NCBI GenBank assembly: GCA_947367415.1
Contig: CANBEE010000148.1
Location: 1-6,809, forward strand
Length of the DNA: 6,809 bases
DNA from: an uncultured Bacteroidales bacterium
Lineage (GTDB): Bacteria > Bacteroidota > Bacteroidia > Bacteroidales > Bacteroidaceae
Direction: 5' to 3'
Positions 5,821 to 6,809 of this stretch are shown here, piece after piece. A program made the position numbers and the translations under genes. Within the stretch, counting starts at the first letter, position 1. Every line of letters begins with the position of its first letter. Below the pieces are notes generated by a model that saw nothing but the letters and a program-made list of their open reading frames with translations, did not search any database and was not told the origin of the DNA.

Positions 5821-6809
5821 ATGTGGAACGAACTATTTGCCTATGCCGCGAAGTCGGCCATCGTGCTTACACTGCTCTATGCGCCCTACACGCTGCTATT
5901 GCGCAAGGAGCGCTTCTTCCGTCAGAATCGCTTCACCCTGCTCGTCATCATGGCGCTCTCGCTGGTGTTGCCCTTCTGCGACTTCCATGCCCTCTACCCA
6001 GACGAGTTGCTTCCCTCGTCACCTACAGCGCCTGCAGTAGAAGTAAACGTGCCCGCCCCAATTAGTATCACCGTCCCCATGGGACCTATGGCCATCACCG
6101 AGGCGAGCGACGAGCCTTTCCGCCTGCTCCCCTGGCTAAGTCACCTCTATATTATAGGTGCGTTCATCATGCTCGTCATCCGTCTATGGCAGTTTGCCCG
6201 CATGCACCGCCTCATCCGTCGAGGCTGCCTATGGAGCGATGTTGAGGAGGGCATCACCATCCACTGCCATGCCGATGATGTGGCTCCCTGTAGCTGGATG
6301 CGCCACATTGTCATCAGCGAGCACGACTACCGCCACCACCGCCACGAGATACTGCTCCACGAGAAGGGACACGTGCGCTGCCTCCACTCATGGGATATCC
6401 TGTTGCTCACGCTGGTGCAGACCATCCAGTGGTATAATCCCTTTGCCTATATGCTCGGCGCAAGTCTGCGCGATGTACACGAATACGAAGCCGACGACTA
6501 TGTATTACGTCAAGGCGTCACCGCAAGCGAGTATCAGACCTTGCTGCTCAAGACCGCTATAAGTGGCGGTAAGTATACTTTTGCGAACAGCTTCAATTGT
6601 CACACCTTGAAGAGCCGTATCATAATGATGAAAAACAAAGTAGTCAGTCCGTGGAAACGTACGAAGATACTCATCGTCCTCCCCGCAATAGTTGTAGCTG
6701 TTATTGTTATCTCTTGCATCTCACCGAAAGAAGAGTTCCCCTATCCAGTACGCATAGGACTGAATGATGTAGACCATTATAAAATTTCCGACTTTGGAAA
6801 ACGTACGAC
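5821..6809 (+). CDS. M56-family (BlaR1/MecR1-like) membrane metallopeptidase, 3' truncated
   Basis: The frame is open from ATG 5821 to the window end (329 codons), so the C-terminus is missing. Predicted membrane segments are about residues 7-26, 36-53, 105-123 and 283-300. A further hydrophobic stretch (192-212) follows the active site, as is usual in M56. The zinc site is intact: H180-E-K-G-H184 matches HExxH, and HEYEAD (220-225) supplies the glutamate ligand. WYNPF, the LRDVHEYEAD context and FANSFN are typical of Bacteroidetes members. The cytoplasmic protease domain would act on the BlaI-like repressor encoded three bases upstream. After the last membrane segment come a cysteine (ISCIS) and the start of a periplasmic tail (PKEEFPYPVRIGL). 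Whether this leads to a penicillin-binding sensor, a TonB-like or another domain cannot be seen. From about codon 246 the codon use becomes clearly more A/T-ending than before. The family call is firm; the signal is unknown. Confidence 0.92.
   Translation, partial: MWNELFAYAAKSAIVLTLLYAPYTLLLRKERFFRQNRFTLLVIMALSLVLPFCDFHALYPDELLPSSPTAPAVEVNVPAPISITVPMGPMAITEASDEPFRLLPWLSHLYIIGAFIMLVIRLWQFARMHRLIRRGCLWSDVEEGITIHCHADDVAPCSWMRHIVISEHDYRHHRHEILLHEKGHVRCLHSWDILLLTLVQTIQWYNPFAYMLGASLRDVHEYEADDYVLRQGVTASEYQTLLLKTAISGGKYTFANSFNCHTLKSRIIMMKNKVVSPWKRTKILIVLPAIVVAVIVISCISPKEEFPYPVRIGLNDVDHYKISDFGKRT

Overview
The window comes from a member of the Bacteroidota, most likely Bacteroidales and possibly Prevotellaceae. 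Four things point there: promoter elements of the Bacteroides type (TAnnTTTG at -7), mostly A/T-rich leaders without Shine-Dalgarno sequences, a GH2 beta-galactosidase with the DUF4982-type C-terminus common in gut Bacteroidales, and a BlaI/M56 regulator pair of the Bacteroidetes kind. The assignment rests on recognised protein families and motifs, not on a database search. Coding regions prefer C- or G-ending codons, while the intergenic regions are A/T-rich.

Layout. (1) 1-918, plus strand: the 3' part of a GH2 glycosidase gene that begins outside the window. (2) 936-971: a perfect 36-bp palindrome between convergent genes, probably a shared terminator. (3) 2319-996, minus strand: a two-gene operon, a membrane-anchored M23/LytM-type peptidase followed after a single base by a small MerR-type regulator. 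(4) About 2381-2419: a compact divergent promoter region in which elements for the minus-strand operon and for alaS overlap. (5) 2462-5080, plus strand: complete alaS, followed by a strong hairpin terminator. (6) 5081-5433: a non-coding gap with the alaS terminator, a featureless stretch, and an inverted repeat plus direct repeats just upstream of a promoter candidate. (7) 5434-6809, plus strand: a blaI-like repressor gene and, three bases after its stop, an M56 (BlaR1/MecR1-like) membrane metallopeptidase gene cut by the window end.

The genes form four separate units: polysaccharide degradation, cell-envelope peptidase plus regulator, tRNA charging, and a membrane-protease/repressor switch. 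The last unit should work by the M56 peptidase sensing an envelope signal and inactivating the BlaI-like repressor, which would derepress the pair and any other targets. No beta-lactamase is visible, so the regulon is unknown.

I see no convincing novel system. The observations most worth checking are the interlocked divergent alaS promoters, the candidate operator in front of the blaI-like gene, and an abrupt codon-usage change inside the M56 gene.
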